Assembly (NCBI GenBank): GCA_007124345.1
Contig: SLFH01000223.1
Coordinates: forward strand, 1-6,949
DNA length: 6,949 bases
From: Phycisphaerales bacterium
GTDB lineage: Bacteria; Planctomycetota; Phycisphaerae; Phycisphaerales; UBA1924
Reading direction: 5' to 3'
In this document: in pieces, positions 6,212 through 6,949 of the stretch
How the letters are laid out: each line of letters opens with the position of its first letter
Numbering within the stretch: position 1 is the stretch's first letter
Notes under the pieces: generated by a model
The model's input: only the letters and a program-made list of their open reading frames with translations
Database searches by the model: none
Told to the model about the DNA's origin: nothing
Program-made: the position numbers and the translations under genes

Positions 6212-6871
6212 ATGTCTACCGAAGCCGCGGCCGACCGCTCGCTCATCACCGAGCGTCTCCGCACTGAGACCCGCGACCTGCACACCAAGGCCGAGAAGGC
6301 CCCGCTCCAGGAGGCCCTGGTCAAGGGCAAGCTCCCGCGCGAGGTCTACGCCGACATGCTCGAGCAGATGCTCCTCGTCCACCGCGAGCTCGAGCAGGCG
6401 ATCCGCGAGCACCGCCCGGACGTCCCCGCACTCTCCGCCGTCGTCACCGACGAGCAGTTCCAGGAGCCCTACATCCTCGAAGACCTCGCCTTTTTCGGGC
6501 GGGATCCCGGGTCGATCACCGCCCTGCTCGAGACCCGCGAGGCCGTCGCCGAGATCCGGCGCACCGCCCGCGAGGAGCCCCTCGGCCTGCTCGGCCTGCA
6601 CTATGTGCTCGAAGGCTCCAACAACGGCAACCGCTTCATCGCCAAGGCCGCCGCTCCCGCCATGGGCCTGGCCGAGTCCGGCGGGCTCCGCTACCTGCTG
6701 CCCTACGGCGACCGCCAGCCCGAGGTCTGGGGTGCGTTCAAGGAGAACCTCGCCGCCTGCGAACTCTCCGAGACCGAGAAGGACACCCTCGTCGAGGCGG
6801 CCAAGCGGATGTTCGAGATCATCTTCCGGGTCCATTCCGGGCTGCACCGGGCCAAAATGGCCGCCGGCTGA
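6212..6871 (+). CDS. Heme-oxygenase-like protein (biliverdin-producing family)
   Basis: The 219-residue, all-helical, soluble protein resembles bacterial heme oxygenases, which open heme with O2 and electrons to give biliverdin, CO and ferrous iron. The N-terminal helix LRTETRDLHTKAEKAPL carries His24 at the place of the proximal heme ligand. The segment LGLHYVLEGSNNGNRFIAK (128-145 and following) corresponds to the distal helix, where bacterial members typically show YVLEGSxxGG. Here the last Gly is Asn140, so the heme pocket or activity may differ. Length is about that of bacterial family members. It lacks a signal peptide and transmembrane segment, hence cytoplasmic. It has its own promoter, an operator-like repeat and a terminator, so it is a single-gene unit. 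Likely roles are iron recovery from heme, or biliverdin supply to a phytochrome; no phytochrome gene is in the window. Another heme-oxygenase-fold activity remains possible. Confidence 0.78.
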   Translation: MSTEAAADRSLITERLRTETRDLHTKAEKAPLQEALVKGKLPREVYADMLEQMLLVHRELEQAIREHRPDVPALSAVVTDEQFQEPYILEDLAFFGRDPGSITALLETREAVAEIRRTAREEPLGLLGLHYVLEGSNNGNRFIAKAAAPAMGLAESGGLRYLLPYGDRQPEVWGAFKENLAACELSETEKDTLVEAAKRMFEIIFRVHSGLHRAKMAAG

Positions 6872-6902
6872 GCCTCGCCCAGACAACCCAGCCCCCCCTC
6901 CC

Positions 6903-6946
6903 TCACGGGCCCCGCGGAGTCTCTCCCGGGGCCCGTGAACTTTTTT
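6903..6946 (+). terminator. Strong intrinsic terminator after the heme-oxygenase-like gene
   Basis: TCACGGGCCCCG (6903-6914) pairs perfectly with CGGGGCCCGTGA (6927-6938), and GGAG/CTCC (6916-6919 with 6923-6926) can extend the stem past one bulged C. A run of six T follows at 6941-6946. It lies 32 bases after the stop codon. Confidence 0.93.
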
Positions 6947-6949
6947 GAG

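Noticed and set aside
6038..6886. A 282-codon open frame on the minus strand opposite the heme-oxygenase-like gene
   Set aside because: It reads through the promoter region and its composition is shadow-like, while the plus strand has promoter, ribosome binding site, family motifs and terminator.
1..6949. A multi-gene undescribed system, defence island, CRISPR array or mobile element
   Set aside because: The five genes have unrelated functions and separate signals. No spaced repeats, transposase, integrase, nuclease or toxin-antitoxin pattern was seen on either strand.

Overview
The window looks like chromosomal DNA of a Planctomycetota bacterium, most likely of the class Phycisphaerae. This is inferred from very high GC with a strong G/C bias at third codon positions, short single-gene transcription units in mixed orientation, a diderm-type outer-membrane efflux protein, and above all a secreted peptidase ending in a dockerin-like pair of Asp-rich calcium loops. 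That C-terminal domain is characteristic of secreted proteins in this group. No rRNA, tRNA, mobile element, CRISPR array or phage gene was seen.

Layout from left to right: (1) the 5' two thirds or less of a divergent family 35 glycoside hydrolase on the minus strand, running off the left edge; (2) a 261-base divergent intergenic region; (3) a TolC/OEP-family outer-membrane factor on the plus strand, with a TTG start fixed by a strong ribosome binding site and a lipoprotein-type signal; (4) a 115-base convergent gap with a strong hairpin; (5) an Fsr-like (fosmidomycin-resistance-type) major facilitator transporter on the minus strand; (6) a 275-base divergent gap unusually rich in the palindrome GGGCCC; (7) a secreted M14 zinc carboxypeptidase on the plus strand with signal peptide, activation propeptide, catalytic domain, beta-sandwich domain and dockerin-like tail; (8) a short gap with the best promoter of the window overlapped by an inverted repeat; (9) a small heme-oxygenase-like protein; (10) a textbook intrinsic terminator closing that unit.

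The five genes do not form an obvious pathway or operon. They read as separate transcription units of accessory metabolism: sugar hydrolysis, efflux (outer-membrane factor and a separate MFS pump), extracellular protein degradation and heme turnover. I do not see a multi-gene undescribed system. The most interesting points are at residue and regulatory-site level: a lysine at the specificity position (CPA 255) of the carboxypeptidase, which predicts preference for acidic C-terminal residues; a GH35 enzyme whose active-site motifs depart from the canonical family; and an inverted repeat covering the -10 element of the heme-oxygenase-like gene.
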